A stretch of DNA of 64,000 nt from Caldilineaceae bacterium SB0661_bin_34. GTDB taxonomy: Bacteria; Chloroflexota; Anaerolineae; Caldilineales; Caldilineaceae. Positions 26,557 through 35,723 of the stretch are shown here, in pieces. Below the pieces are notes generated by a model. The model ran no database searches. It saw only the letters and a list, made by a program, of their open reading frames with translations, and was not told the origin of the DNA. The stretch is from the NCBI GenBank assembly GCA_009841145.1, contig VXMJ01000026.1, positions 124,001 to 188,000 on the forward strand, written 5' to 3'. Both the position numbers and the translations under genes were made by a program. Positions within the stretch are counted from its first letter, which is position 1. Each line of letters opens with the position of its first letter.

Positions 26557-29500
26557 TCAGGATGCTCCTGTCAAGTGTTCTGTGCGATCCATCCGCATGC
26601 TGAGGGTCTGACTGGTACCGTCCACGGCAAGTGTCACACCGTAGACGGCATCTGCGTATTGCAACATTTTTTGATTGTGGGTAATCACCAGGAACTGGGT
26701 GACGACCGCCAGCTCTCGCAGGACTTCTCCCACGCGGTCGATGTTGGCCTCGTCCAAGGGGGCATCCACCTCGTCCAGCACGCAAAATGGAGGCTGGTGG
26801 AAGTTGAGAATGGCGCATGTCAGTGCCACGGCCGTCAGTGCCTTTTCCCCACCTGACAAGGCAAACGTAGGTTGTACCGGCCTGCCCGGCAACTGCACAA
26901 ACAAGTGAACCCCAGGCACAATGTCGGGTAGCGGTTCGGCAAATTCCAGCCAAGCCCTGCCACCGCCGAACAGTCGCCCGAAATAGGCTTTGAAGCCCTG
27001 ATTGATCCGATCGAAGGCGGTCAGGGTCTTCATTTCGAGGTCCTCGTCAATGCCTTCGGCGATCGCCAGCAGCCTGTTCTCCGATTCTTCCAAATCCGCC
27101 AGCTGTTCGGCCAACAGGTCGAGGCGCGCCTGCTGCTGCTTGAACGCAAGGTAGATGTCCTGGTCGACGGTTCCACACCGGAGAATGCGCTGCCGCAGTC
27201 CCTTGCGTTGCGACAGGTCTTCCCCCGGCTGCCAGGTGCCGGCTGCAACCAAGTCCCGACATCGTGCCAATCGCTCCTGGGCCTGGAGATCGTCCGCTTC
27301 GGGCATCGCCTCGCCGCGCACCAGGGCCAGGTCGTCTGCCAACATTGCCGGCAGCGCGGCCTGTTCGGTTTCGGCAATTTCCAGCTCCATCTCAAGTCGT
27401 GCCAGGCGGGTCTGCACCGCGTTCAAATCTGTGTGCAGGCGCTGCCGCTCCCCATCCAATTCCCGGTGCCGGTCCAAAAAGATCCGGGTGGTGTTGCCAA
27501 GCTGTTCAAGGCGCTCCGTCTCGCTTGCAAGAAGGTCGGACCGGTCCGTCTGCTGGTCTGCCAGGATCCGGACTTCCTGCTCCAGTTGTGCCGTTTGGAC
27601 TTGAAGTGACTCCAAGCTTGCCGCCACGCGCCCCGACTCCCCCTGCGCGGTGCCTTCCGCGGCCGTCGCCCGACGTACCTGCTCTGCAACCTTCTGGACG
27701 GCGATTTCGGTCTCGTGGAGGTTCTGGCGGGCCTCAGCCAACTCGGAAGTCGTGTCGTGTGCGTCCGCTTGATCGGCGTCCGTTCGCAGCCGCGTCAGCC
27801 TGGACTCCAGTTTCGACCGCCGGTCCTGCAACTCGCGCTCGCTGTCTTGGTGCGTCCGCATCCGTTGGTTGAGATCGTCAACGGCCTGCCGCAATTGGCC
27901 CGACTCCTGCTCCGTCGTTTCCTGTTCAGCCTGCAGGCCGCGCAGCTGAGCTGTAAGGTCGCGGATTCGCCGTCTGGCATGTTCCTTGGCTGCTTCTGCC
28001 GTCTCCAGGACATGCTGCATGTCGGCCACGTGCCGTGCAGCTTCGTCTACCTCGCGGTGTGCCTGCTCCGTCCGCGCGCGCGCCTCGGACAGCCGGCTTT
28101 CGATCTGGGCTTCCGCCTCTCGATCCACCTCATCCTCATGCACCATGGACAGGAGGCGATCCGCTTCTGCCTCCGAGGCAGGTGTACCGACCATTCCCGG
28201 AGCTCTGAACAGGCATCCGTCTCGAGTGGCAATCTGCCATGCCTGGCCGGGTTCGAGTTCCTCCCACAGGCGATTGGCAGCCTCGAGGTTCTCAACCACC
28301 CAACAGCGCCCAAGCAGTGCCCGCACAACGGGTCGTAACTCGTTGCTGCAATGCACCAGTTCACTTGCCACGCCGGCTCCCTCACGCCGGTTCGGAACTA
28401 GCCAGGACGTCGGCACACGGTCGACTGCCGCGACCATGATGCCGAGGCGGCCTTCAGTATTCGGCGGCAACAGCTGCGAGGCACCGTTCCAGCGCCGTAC
28501 CACGAGACACTGTGCCCAGTGCCCCAGACATGCGGCCACGGCTGCTCTCCATGCGGGTTGTACATCCAGTAGGGAGCCGAGCAGGCCAATGGTCTCGAGG
28601 GAATCGGCCTGTGTCTTTGATAGGTTGAAATCCCCAATGCGTGCGTCCAGGTACTCGGTACGCAGTTGTCGGCGGACCCGGGCTTCAATCTGCCGACGCT
28701 CCAAGTCCTGTTGCAGAGCCAATGCCGCCGCGGACGTATTGCGGAGGTCCAACTCGTTGAATTCCGCCCGTTCAAGTCGCTCCCGCAACTCAATCAGTTC
28801 CATCTCGACTGCATCGCCCTGTATGCGTTCTCCGGCCAGGGCCTCGTTAGCCGCCTGCTCCGTTGCCCCCATCTCCTCCAAGGCTTTCCGATTGGCTTCC
28901 AGTCGATCCTCCAGTCGCTGCCGGTCAAGGTCCGCTTTCAGGTGCCGTTCGGCATGGCGGCGCGCCGTACGGTCCAGTTCTCCAAGGGTTCGGTGCACAG
29001 TTTCCAGTTCCCGATGCAGGTTCTGTTGGGTTGTCCGATGACGGTCGTGGGCCGTCTGCCATTTCTTCACCTCTTTTTCCTGCCGGGTTTGGACTGCCTT
29101 CAGTTCAGCTAGTTCCGTTTCCGCGCGTCTCGTCTCCAACCCGGCCTCGGCAACCTCGTCGACGAGTTCCTTCTGTCGGCGTTCGCGATCCTGGCGCAAC
29201 CCATCCAGCTGGGCCAGACGTTCCCTGAGAATCGCGTCGAGCTTCAGGACTTCAGCCTGTGCCGCCTGTGCATCCTGCACCTTCCTTTGCTGGAGGGCCA
29301 GATCCGCGGCCGCGCTCCGATGATCGTCCTGCAATTGCCTGGACCGCCGGTTGTTGTCTTCCAATCCCGCCTCCAAAGACCGCACCTGTTGTTTGGTCTC
29401 GACGACCTCCAGGGTCAATGCATCGACTTTCCGATCCCGCCGCATGACAAACATGCAGTACCAGTCGTCGAGGCTTGCCAACATCTGCTCCGCCAACGCA

Positions 29501-30147
29501 TTGCGCCGGGTTACGGTGCGTGCTTGGCGCGCAAGATGCTCGATCGATACTTCGAGGTCCCTCGCTTCCCTGCGAACCGGGGCGAGGCGCGCCCGGACAC
29601 TCGCCAGCCTGCGTTCGGACGCTTGCTTGCGCAGCTTGATGCCGTAGACTCCGGCCGCTTCCTCAATGGCCTGGCGCCTGCGCAACGGATCCGCGTCGAG
29701 CAGTGCGTCCGCATGACCCTGTCTAATCAGGCTGAAGGTGCGCTGCGACAATCCATAGGGTGCCAACAATTCCCGAATTTGCCGCAACAGGACCCGTTGT
29801 CCGTTCAGTTGGTATTCGCTGTCACCGTCCCGATATCCCGTGCGCCGAACCGTGAGTTCCGAGGCGTCAGTCGGCAGAATGTCGGTAGCCTCGTCGATGC
29901 GGATTTCCACTTCCGCCAGATTGCGCGAAGGCGCGCCGTTGAGGGTGCGGTGGATCAGGTCCGCGGCACGCTTGATGCGCAGGGCTGTGGGGGCCTGTTC
30001 CCCCAGGACCCACGCCAACCCGTCCACGACATTGCTCTTGCCGCTGCCATTGGGACCGACCAGGATCGTGATCCCGGTCGAGAGCCGGATTTCCGTCTTG
30101 CGTCCGAAGGTTTTGAACCCTTGGAGCAGAATGGATTTCAATTTCAT
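26557..30147 (-). CDS. smc: Chromosome segregation protein SMC
   Basis: A 1196-residue SMC ATPase that, with ScpA and ScpB, loads at origins and organises sister chromosomes. The N-terminal head has Walker A GPNGSGKSNVVDGLAW (about 31-46) and a Q-loop region. Two long coiled coils (about 170-500 and 660-1010) flank a hinge (about 505-655, with ETIGLLGSLLDVQPAWRAAV). The C-terminal head has the signature LSGGEKALTAVAL and Walker B FCVLDEVDAPLDEAN. Length and architecture match bacterial SMC. The ATG overlaps an upstream small ORF as ATGA. ftsY follows on the same strand after a 1.3-kb gap occupied by thrC on the other strand; scpA and scpB are not here. Confidence 0.97.
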   Translation of the reverse strand: MKLKSILLQGFKTFGRKTEIRLSTGITILVGPNGSGKSNVVDGLAWVLGEQAPTALRIKRAADLIHRTLNGAPSRNLAEVEIRIDEATDILPTDASELTVRRTGYRDGDSEYQLNGQRVLLRQIRELLAPYGLSQRTFSLIRQGHADALLDADPLRRRQAIEEAAGVYGIKLRKQASERRLASVRARLAPVRREARDLEVSIEHLARQARTVTRRNALAEQMLASLDDWYCMFVMRRDRKVDALTLEVVETKQQVRSLEAGLEDNNRRSRQLQDDHRSAAADLALQQRKVQDAQAAQAEVLKLDAILRERLAQLDGLRQDRERRQKELVDEVAEAGLETRRAETELAELKAVQTRQEKEVKKWQTAHDRHRTTQQNLHRELETVHRTLGELDRTARRHAERHLKADLDRQRLEDRLEANRKALEEMGATEQAANEALAGERIQGDAVEMELIELRERLERAEFNELDLRNTSAAALALQQDLERRQIEARVRRQLRTEYLDARIGDFNLSKTQADSLETIGLLGSLLDVQPAWRAAVAACLGHWAQCLVVRRWNGASQLLPPNTEGRLGIMVAAVDRVPTSWLVPNRREGAGVASELVHCSNELRPVVRALLGRCWVVENLEAANRLWEELEPGQAWQIATRDGCLFRAPGMVGTPASEAEADRLLSMVHEDEVDREAEAQIESRLSEARARTEQAHREVDEAARHVADMQHVLETAEAAKEHARRRIRDLTAQLRGLQAEQETTEQESGQLRQAVDDLNQRMRTHQDSERELQDRRSKLESRLTRLRTDADQADAHDTTSELAEARQNLHETEIAVQKVAEQVRRATAAEGTAQGESGRVAASLESLQVQTAQLEQEVRILADQQTDRSDLLASETERLEQLGNTTRIFLDRHRELDGERQRLHTDLNAVQTRLARLEMELEIAETEQAALPAMLADDLALVRGEAMPEADDLQAQERLARCRDLVAAGTWQPGEDLSQRKGLRQRILRCGTVDQDIYLAFKQQQARLDLLAEQLADLEESENRLLAIAEGIDEDLEMKTLTAFDRINQGFKAYFGRLFGGGRAWLEFAEPLPDIVPGVHLFVQLPGRPVQPTFALSGGEKALTAVALTCAILNFHQPPFCVLDEVDAPLDEANIDRVGEVLRELAVVTQFLVITHNQKMLQYADAVYGVTLAVDGTSQTLSMRMDRTEHLTGAS

Positions 30148-30260
30148 CCGCTTGCCAGGCGCGTGTTCGAATCCAGCAAGCTGCCAACCATGGACGCAGA
30201 CCAGTCCGGTTGCACCCGCGACAGCTCCTGCAATCCATCATAGCGATTCGGGTCCGACAT
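30144..30260 (-). CDS. Possible 38-residue ORF overlapping the smc start
   Basis: A short reading frame starts at ATG 30260 (MSDPNRYDGLQELSRVQPDW) and ends at a TGA overlapping the smc ATG (ATGA), the geometry of translational coupling. No family is recognisable and no strong ribosome-binding site is visible. It could be a leader peptide, a genuine small protein or chance. Confidence 0.3.
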   Translation of the reverse strand: MSDPNRYDGLQELSRVQPDWSASMVGSLLDSNTRLASG

Positions 30261-30310
30261 CCGTTTCGAATGCGGAAACAAACCGTCAGAGCTGTGATTG
30301 GGGGACAGCC

Positions 30311-31030
30311 TCATGTTCCCGCGAACAACCACAGAATCAACCCGCCGACCATGGCCAAGCCACTTGTCCCCAGCAACAGCTTGCGGGAGGACACGTCATC
30401 TGTGGGCTGACGGCCGCGCTTCCATGTAACTCGGGCAAACACCGGATGCGCCATCATTGAGCCCAACAGGAGAAGGGCGGGACCGGAACGCAGGTTGGCA
30501 ACGGCAAAGGAAAGCGCGGTGCCGGTTTGCGGTCCGACAACGTCCGCGCTGAAGACAGCCCACGCGAGGGCGGCCCGATTGGTCTGCTCAACCATCACAA
30601 AGGAACCGGTCAGGCCTCCGGTCAACAAGCTGCCAAGAGTGAGGAGAAGCGAGTTGAGCAGCAGGCCCACCGCCTCGCCATCGGGCCCAAAACCGAAATT
30701 CGGCTTAAGGCTGGCATGGAACCGTTGGAGCCAAAGCCCACGCAGGTCAAAGCCGCCGGGGACTGCGTTCAGAACCGCAGCAGGCCCGACCCAGACCGCT
30801 GCCCTAATGGTCGCGGCTTGTACCGCCAGCCACAAAACCGTTACTGCTGCCTGTTGGCCAATCCCGCCGGACAGAATCGCGGTCGCAGTCACAGCGGTCA
30901 AACCAATGACCTGCAGCGATACCATCAGCCAAGAAATCCCCATAAGTGCGGGCCACAGTGTGGTGAGGCAGGCGAAGAAACCGGCAATCAAGTAAAATGC
31001 CGGGTCCGATGCGGGCTTGTATCGGGTCAT
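30311..31030 (-). CDS. Uncharacterised multi-pass membrane protein upstream of smc
   Basis: A 239-residue protein with about six hydrophobic segments (AFYLIAGFFACLTTLWPALM, MVSLQVIGLTAVTATAIL, VTVLWLAVQAATIRAAVW, LLLNSLLLTLGSLLTGGLTG and others) and a C-terminal helix ending LILWLFAGT. No family recognised. ATG 31030 is preferred; a further upstream in-frame start at 31096 would overlap the divergent gene at 31085. The short divergent spacing with another unknown membrane protein suggests a shared control region. Confidence 0.6.
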   Translation of the reverse strand: MTRYKPASDPAFYLIAGFFACLTTLWPALMGISWLMVSLQVIGLTAVTATAILSGGIGQQAAVTVLWLAVQAATIRAAVWVGPAAVLNAVPGGFDLRGLWLQRFHASLKPNFGFGPDGEAVGLLLNSLLLTLGSLLTGGLTGSFVMVEQTNRAALAWAVFSADVVGPQTGTALSFAVANLRSGPALLLLGSMMAHPVFARVTWKRGRQPTDDVSSRKLLLGTSGLAMVGGLILWLFAGT

Positions 31031-31084
31031 CAACCGAGTTGCAGGAGGCGGTAGCCGACGGCCGCCACAGGTCGGCAGTCTCCG

Positions 31085-31693
31085 ATGCCGCCGCAATTTG
31101 CGGTCGTCTGGATCATGTTTGAGTTGTTCAGTCCCCTTTTCCTTTGGCGCAACTCATTGGCGGAGGTTGGCAGCATGGTGCCGCCCTTGGAGTATGCCCT
31201 CGTGATGCTGGCAGTCGTAGTGCTGGCAGAGGTATTGGTGCGGAGCGCAGAGCAATTCATGCGGACACTTACCGGTTGGTGCCTGTTCCGATTTCAACTG
31301 ACGGCAGGGGCATTGACCGCCGCCGCCTATCTGGGTGCCAGTGCCGTCGTCTATGCATTGCTAACGAAAGCCTACGGGGTTCACGTCGAGTTCTCCCGTT
31401 TCCTACCCCTGTTCATCATGGCTGGTCTACCCAGGATCCTGATCATTTATCGGCTCCTACCCTATTTGGGGCGGACATTCGGGGTGCTGCTCAACATCTG
31501 GACCGCGGGATTGCTGTGGCGCGTGCTCGATGTAGGGTATGCGCTGGATGCCTGGCAGAACGCCATGACCTGTCTTCTGGCACTCGCGGTGTTCTTCCTG
31601 GTACAGCGCTTGATTCCCAAAGCTGCTTCCTCTGACACCGGAGACTCCGTGATGCCCGCAGTGGATCCTCGCTTCGCCCACAGCAGTGGATAG
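31085..31693 (+). CDS. Uncharacterised membrane protein, possibly Yip1-like
   Basis: A 202-residue protein with about five helices. The stretch YLGRTFGVLLNIWTAGLLWR followed by QNAMTCLLALAVFFLVQRLI resembles the helical core of Yip1-type proteins, but the match is weak. The C-terminal 25 residues are hydrophilic. It starts at ATG 31085 (ATG 31115 is possible) and ends 9 nt before the next gene, with which it likely forms an operon. Confidence 0.55.
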   Translation: MPPQFAVVWIMFELFSPLFLWRNSLAEVGSMVPPLEYALVMLAVVVLAEVLVRSAEQFMRTLTGWCLFRFQLTAGALTAAAYLGASAVVYALLTKAYGVHVEFSRFLPLFIMAGLPRILIIYRLLPYLGRTFGVLLNIWTAGLLWRVLDVGYALDAWQNAMTCLLALAVFFLVQRLIPKAASSDTGDSVMPAVDPRFAHSSG

Positions 31694-31702
31694 GGGGAGG
31701 CC

Positions 31703-32698
31703 GTGCCCACCTCTAATGTCCCCCTGGACGCAGCCTTTTGGATTTGGGGGTGCGTGCTGGCGGTGTTTCTGGGATTTGCCATTTACCCAATCCTGACACT
31801 GGGACCCTACATCCGAGCCGGTTGCAGGATCAACATCCATCGCAATCGCATCCCTCCGGACAACAAGGTTAGGCAACCCAATCCCAATGGCGACGCCTTC
31901 GTACTGTTCCTGTCCGGCGTGGGCCGAGTTTCAGCTCTGACCATGAGCCGCCGGGAACAGGGCATCCTGCACCGGCTGGCGGAGCTGTGCAGCGACGCCG
32001 TCCTGCTGGACGATGTCTTCGCGTATTCGATCAACAACCTGCCGCTGGTATCCCACCGCAGACTCAGTCCTATGTGGCGGTGGGCCCTGCGCCAAAAGCT
32101 GAAGAAACGGCTGCACAATTCGGCCCTCGGTTACCTTATCAATCTGCGCAACATCCTGCACATTCTGATTTCCGCCGACAGCCGGTACGCCATGGTATAC
32201 AACCGCGGCTGTGCCCACGTTATCACCGATCATCTGCAACAGTACGGCTATGACCTCGCCCAGCCCAAACCCTTGGTGATCGTTTCCTACAGCGGAGCTG
32301 GCCAGATCGCCGCTGGTGCAGTTCAACACCTGTCGGACGAGTACCGATTGCCGGTTTACGTCCTCATGCTGGCCTGCTTCTTCACCGCCTCGGGCATCGA
32401 TCGCGCCAGCCACGTCTGGGAATTCATCGGTACTACGGATCAGGCCTATCGGTTTTGTCTGTTGTTTTCACCCAGTCGATGGCTGATTCCGCGGCTGTCC
32501 CTTTGGCGGCGGCTTACCGCTGCCGGACGGACAACCAGGATCGACATGGGCGCGATGAAACATACCGGGCGCGGCGGCTATTTGGACCGCAACAGCGTCA
32601 CACCCGAAGGAGTCCCGTTCATCGATGCCACCGCCCAAGCGATGGCGGATGTGATTAACCGGATCAGGATCGACACCGAGTCCCCCAAGGAGGCGTGA
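31703..32698 (+). CDS. Membrane-anchored protein with alpha/beta-hydrolase-like core, function unknown
   Basis: A 331-residue protein with one N-terminal helix (FWIWGCVLAVFLGFAIYPIL) and a soluble domain. VIVSYSGAGQIAAGAVQHL, preceded by a hydrophobic strand, resembles the nucleophile elbow of alpha/beta hydrolases (S-x-S-G-x-G-Q rather than the strict GxSxG). The Asp and His needed for a triad cannot be assigned with confidence. The GTG at 31703 is preceded by GGGGGAGG, though the spacing is short. No family recognised. It is cotranscribed with the membrane protein upstream; gltX follows 31 nt later. Confidence 0.6.
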   Translation: MPTSNVPLDAAFWIWGCVLAVFLGFAIYPILTLGPYIRAGCRINIHRNRIPPDNKVRQPNPNGDAFVLFLSGVGRVSALTMSRREQGILHRLAELCSDAVLLDDVFAYSINNLPLVSHRRLSPMWRWALRQKLKKRLHNSALGYLINLRNILHILISADSRYAMVYNRGCAHVITDHLQQYGYDLAQPKPLVIVSYSGAGQIAAGAVQHLSDEYRLPVYVLMLACFFTASGIDRASHVWEFIGTTDQAYRFCLLFSPSRWLIPRLSLWRRLTAAGRTTRIDMGAMKHTGRGGYLDRNSVTPEGVPFIDATAQAMADVINRIRIDTESPKEA

Positions 32699-32729
32699 CA
32701 TCACCACACCTAACGCACGGCATGCCCAG

Positions 32730-34250
32730 GTGACCCGAAGTGTCCGCACGCGGTTTGCGCCCAGCCCCACGGGCCAGCTGCATTTGGGCGGGTTGCGCAC
32801 TGCACTGTTCACATGGCTTTGGGCGCGGCACAACCAAGGCACCTTCATTCTGCGCATTGAGGACACGGACAGCAAGCGATTCGATCCGGCAAGTGTTGAG
32901 TCGATCACTTCGGCGCTGAAGTGGCTGGAACTTGATTGGGACGAAGGCCCGGAAGTCGGCGGCGGCCATGGTCCCTATGTCCAAAGCGAGCGCGGCGCGA
33001 TCTATCGAAGCCATGCAGAGTATCTGATTGGGGCCGGACACGCCTACCGGTGTTTTTGCTCGCCGGCGCGGCTGGTGGATTTGCGCCGCCGACAGCAAAA
33101 TGCGGGCCAGCCTTCTGGCTATGACGGCCATTGCCGCCGCTTGGCCAAGCGGCAGGCCCAGGCCATGGCGGACCGGGGCCAAGAACACACGATCCGCCTT
33201 GTCGTGCCCGATTCCGGAACCATCCAAGTCGACGATCTGATCCGGGGCCGTATCTCGGTTGACGCGGCCACCCTACACGACCCCGTGCTCCTGAAGAGCG
33301 ACGGCATGGCCGTCTACCACTTGGCTGTGGTTGTGGATGACCACCTGATGGGCATCACCGACGTGCTGCGCGGACAGGAATGGTTGCCCACCGCTCCCTA
33401 CCATCGGTTGCTGTATCAGGCGTTTGAGTGGGACGTGCCGATCTTTGTGCACCTGCCGGTCATCCTCAATCCCAACGGCGAGGGCAAAATGAGCAAGCGC
33501 CGCCCGCCTCTCGTCGATGGAGTCGCCATGCCCGTGCACGTTGACGAATTCCGGGATGCCGGTTATCTCCCCGAGGCAATGTTCAACTTCCTGGCTCTGT
33601 TGGGCTGGACCGCCGATGCGTCCGAGGAAGTCTTCCCCCGGGACGAACTGGTCCGACGGTTCGATGTGAGCAGCATTTCCGCGGCTCCGGCAACGATGCC
33701 GTACGACAAGCTTGCCTGGATGAACGGCCTGTATCTGCGCAAGATGGAACGGGAAGCTGTGCTGGCGATGCTGCAACCGTATCTCACCAAGGCGTTTGGA
33801 CGCACTCCGTCCCAACTCTCCGCCATGTCCGGCCTGACCATTGTGGTCGGGGAATTGGTCGACCGGATTCGCACGCTGTCGGAAGCTCCTGACTGGCTTG
33901 AGTGGTTGTTTGCCGATCCGGCCGAACTTGACTACCCGGATCCGGACATGCTGCTGGCCCGCAAACAGGACAGGGCTACCAGTGTTGCGCTGCTGAAGAG
34001 CGCGGCGGACACGGTTGCCACCATGCCGGTGTTCAACGCCGTCTCCCTGGAAACCGCAATCCGCGACGCAGCGGGCCGCGCCGACACCAAACCGGGGCTG
34101 TACTTCGGTTGTATGCGTGCAGCCCTGTCGGGTACCAAGGCATCTCTGCCCCTGTTTCCGATTGCTGAGGCATTGGGACAGGACAACGTTGTGACTCGCC
34201 TGCGGCATGCGGCCCAGGTGCTTGAAGCATGCCATGCCACCGGAGCTTAA
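32730..34250 (+). CDS. gltX: Glutamyl-tRNA synthetase
   Basis: A class I aminoacyl-tRNA synthetase of 506 residues charging tRNA-Glu. The HIGH-type signature is FAPSPTGQLHLGGLRTALF, and the KMSKS-loop is GEGKMSKRRPP. ILRIEDTD, the CFCSP segment and a helical anticodon-binding C-terminus (about 330-506) are as expected. The start is GTG 32730. With glnS and a tRNA-Gln downstream, this enzyme is probably the discriminating form that does not mischarge tRNA-Gln, but sequence alone does not prove that. GatCAB genes are not in the window. Confidence 0.95.
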   Translation: MTRSVRTRFAPSPTGQLHLGGLRTALFTWLWARHNQGTFILRIEDTDSKRFDPASVESITSALKWLELDWDEGPEVGGGHGPYVQSERGAIYRSHAEYLIGAGHAYRCFCSPARLVDLRRRQQNAGQPSGYDGHCRRLAKRQAQAMADRGQEHTIRLVVPDSGTIQVDDLIRGRISVDAATLHDPVLLKSDGMAVYHLAVVVDDHLMGITDVLRGQEWLPTAPYHRLLYQAFEWDVPIFVHLPVILNPNGEGKMSKRRPPLVDGVAMPVHVDEFRDAGYLPEAMFNFLALLGWTADASEEVFPRDELVRRFDVSSISAAPATMPYDKLAWMNGLYLRKMEREAVLAMLQPYLTKAFGRTPSQLSAMSGLTIVVGELVDRIRTLSEAPDWLEWLFADPAELDYPDPDMLLARKQDRATSVALLKSAADTVATMPVFNAVSLETAIRDAAGRADTKPGLYFGCMRAALSGTKASLPLFPIAEALGQDNVVTRLRHAAQVLEACHATGA

Positions 34251-34367
34251 CTGTCGTCGGCGTGGCAGGCGCGCCAGCATGTACCGCCCCGTTCCCTGGG
34301 ACTGGTGAGGAGACCATCCGACCCGCGCAACCGCGGCCGGCACAACCATTTCCAGCGGACCGTCGCT

Positions 34368-34373
34368 TATAAT
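34368..34373 (+). promoter_or_regulatory. -10 element for tRNA-Gln
   Basis: A perfect TATAAT 31 nt upstream of the mature tRNA-Gln 5' end; initiation would fall near 34380. The -35 is not near consensus. Confidence 0.5.
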
Positions 34374-34403
34374 GGATTTTCAAGGTCGGTTACGGACCTA
34401 CGG

Positions 34404-34475
34404 TGGGGGATAGTTTAATCGGCAGAACACATGACTCTGGATCATGTAGTCGGGGTTCAAATCCCTGTCCCCCAG
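34404..34475 (+). tRNA. tRNA-Gln (anticodon CTG)
   Basis: A 72-nt tRNA. Acceptor TGGGGGA (34404-34410) pairs with TCCCCCA, discriminator G at 34475. The anticodon stem CATGA/TCATG holds loop CTCTGGA, so the anticodon is CTG, reading CAG. The D arm contains GTTTAATCGGCAGA and the T arm CGGGGTTCAAATCCCTG. CCA is not encoded. The weak U1-A72 first pair is the typical feature recognised by bacterial GlnRS. Confidence 0.95.
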
Positions 34476-34499
34476 TCCTGGCCGCCCAGCCGCCCGTTT

Positions 34500-34528
34500 G
34501 AAGCCGCGCACGCGGCTTCATTTGTTTG
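34500..34528 (+). terminator. Stem-loop downstream of tRNA-Gln, probable terminator
   Basis: GAAGCCGCG and CGCGGCTTC are perfect inverted repeats separated by CA, followed by ATTTGTTTG. The 8-9 bp GC-rich stem with a short T-rich tail fits a weak intrinsic terminator for the tRNA transcript. Confidence 0.6.
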
Positions 34529-34548
34529 CAATTCACTTGGACTTGATC

Positions 34549-35622
34549 ATGGATGACGCTTCTCGCCTCCAAGTTGCGCGCGACGCGGCCGAACGCATGG
34601 GGCATCGGCTCTCCATGCTGCTGGACGCACTGGATGAGGGGCAGAGGGGCTGTCTGTGCCTCGATTTTGCGGACGAGCAGGAACGAACATTCTGGAACTA
34701 CACGCCGATTGCCAGGCAGGGTCTGGCTCTCAGGGACATGACCCGGCCGCAACACCAACTCGTGATGCAACTACTGCATGATTCGCTCAGCCCAACTGGA
34801 TACAACACGGTCCAGTTGATCATGGCCATGGAAGCCATCCTGGACGGCAAGGAGGGATTTACCCGGCCTCTTCCGGGGCGGGATCCCCAGAACTATTGCC
34901 TGTCCCTCTTTGGACGACCCGACGCGAGCGAACCGTGGAGTTGGCGGTTCGAAGGCCATCATGTATCCCTGCACTTTGCCGTGGCAAATGGACTCCTACT
35001 CTCTCCGTATCCCTTGTTCCTGGGGTCCAATCCCGCTGAAAGCGCGCTGCGCAACGGCGCAAGTCTGCGACCGCTGCATGATCTCGAGGACTGTGCCCGC
35101 GCCCTGTTCGAGTCGCTTGACGGGTCGCAGCGGCGGAGTGCGCTGCTTTCGGCCTACGCACCGCAGGACATCCTCCTGGGAAGTGTGTCCCGGGTGGCCT
35201 ATGAACTGCCGCCATCCTTCGACACCGACGGCTGGATGCGCGCGACCGGGGCAGGCCCTGAGGATGTCGACAGGCTGTTGATCCGGCGCCACGGAGCCGG
35301 GGTGAGTCTTGCCAGCCTCAAACCGGACCAGGCCTCCAGCCTGCAAGCTTTGGTTGGACATTATCTGAGCTGTTTGGCGGACGATGTGGCCGAAGCGGAA
35401 CAGGCCCGGATTGGCGATCTCTCGGGCGCACCCCTGCACTTTGCCTGGTCCGGCAGCGCGCGTCGCCGGGAACCCCACTACTACCGCATTCAGGCTCCTG
35501 GATTTCTCATTGAATTCGATAACTATCAGAACGACGCCAACCATATCCACTCTGTTTGGCGGGATCCCGCCAACGACTTTGGGCGGGACGCATTGGCCTC
35601 CCATTACCGCCACAGCCATTGA
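34549..35622 (+). CDS. DUF3500-family protein
   Basis: A 357-residue protein matching the DUF3500 family in length and conserved segments: WSWRFEGHHVSLHFAV, LFLGSNPAES, YYRIQAPGFLIEFDNYQND, HIHSVWRDPANDFG and a final HYRHSH. The family has no established biochemical role; the conserved His, Asp and Trp residues look like an active or metal site, but this is inference. No signal peptide is apparent from ATG 34549, although family members in other bacteria are sometimes exported. It sits between tRNA-Gln and glnS. Confidence 0.85.
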   Translation: MDDASRLQVARDAAERMGHRLSMLLDALDEGQRGCLCLDFADEQERTFWNYTPIARQGLALRDMTRPQHQLVMQLLHDSLSPTGYNTVQLIMAMEAILDGKEGFTRPLPGRDPQNYCLSLFGRPDASEPWSWRFEGHHVSLHFAVANGLLLSPYPLFLGSNPAESALRNGASLRPLHDLEDCARALFESLDGSQRRSALLSAYAPQDILLGSVSRVAYELPPSFDTDGWMRATGAGPEDVDRLLIRRHGAGVSLASLKPDQASSLQALVGHYLSCLADDVAEAEQARIGDLSGAPLHFAWSGSARRREPHYYRIQAPGFLIEFDNYQNDANHIHSVWRDPANDFGRDALASHYRHSH

Positions 35623-35723
35623 ATGGTTCTTCCCTGGGACGGGACCTCTATCCCGGTCCATTTGCTAGAATCCGCGCCCTGAGCCGGGGTCATTCCCGAC
35701 TGCCGCCGCCAAGGAATCAAGGT

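Noticed and set aside
27986-29041. Long Arg/Ser-rich frame antisense to smc
   Set aside because: Low-complexity shadow of the SMC coiled coil.
30155-30180. TTCGAATCC resembling a tRNA T arm
   Set aside because: No paired acceptor, anticodon or D arm can be built around it on either strand.
32660-32730. Possible T-box leader upstream of gltX
   Set aside because: No GGTGGNACCGCG antiterminator motif, and the gap from the upstream gene is only 31 nt.
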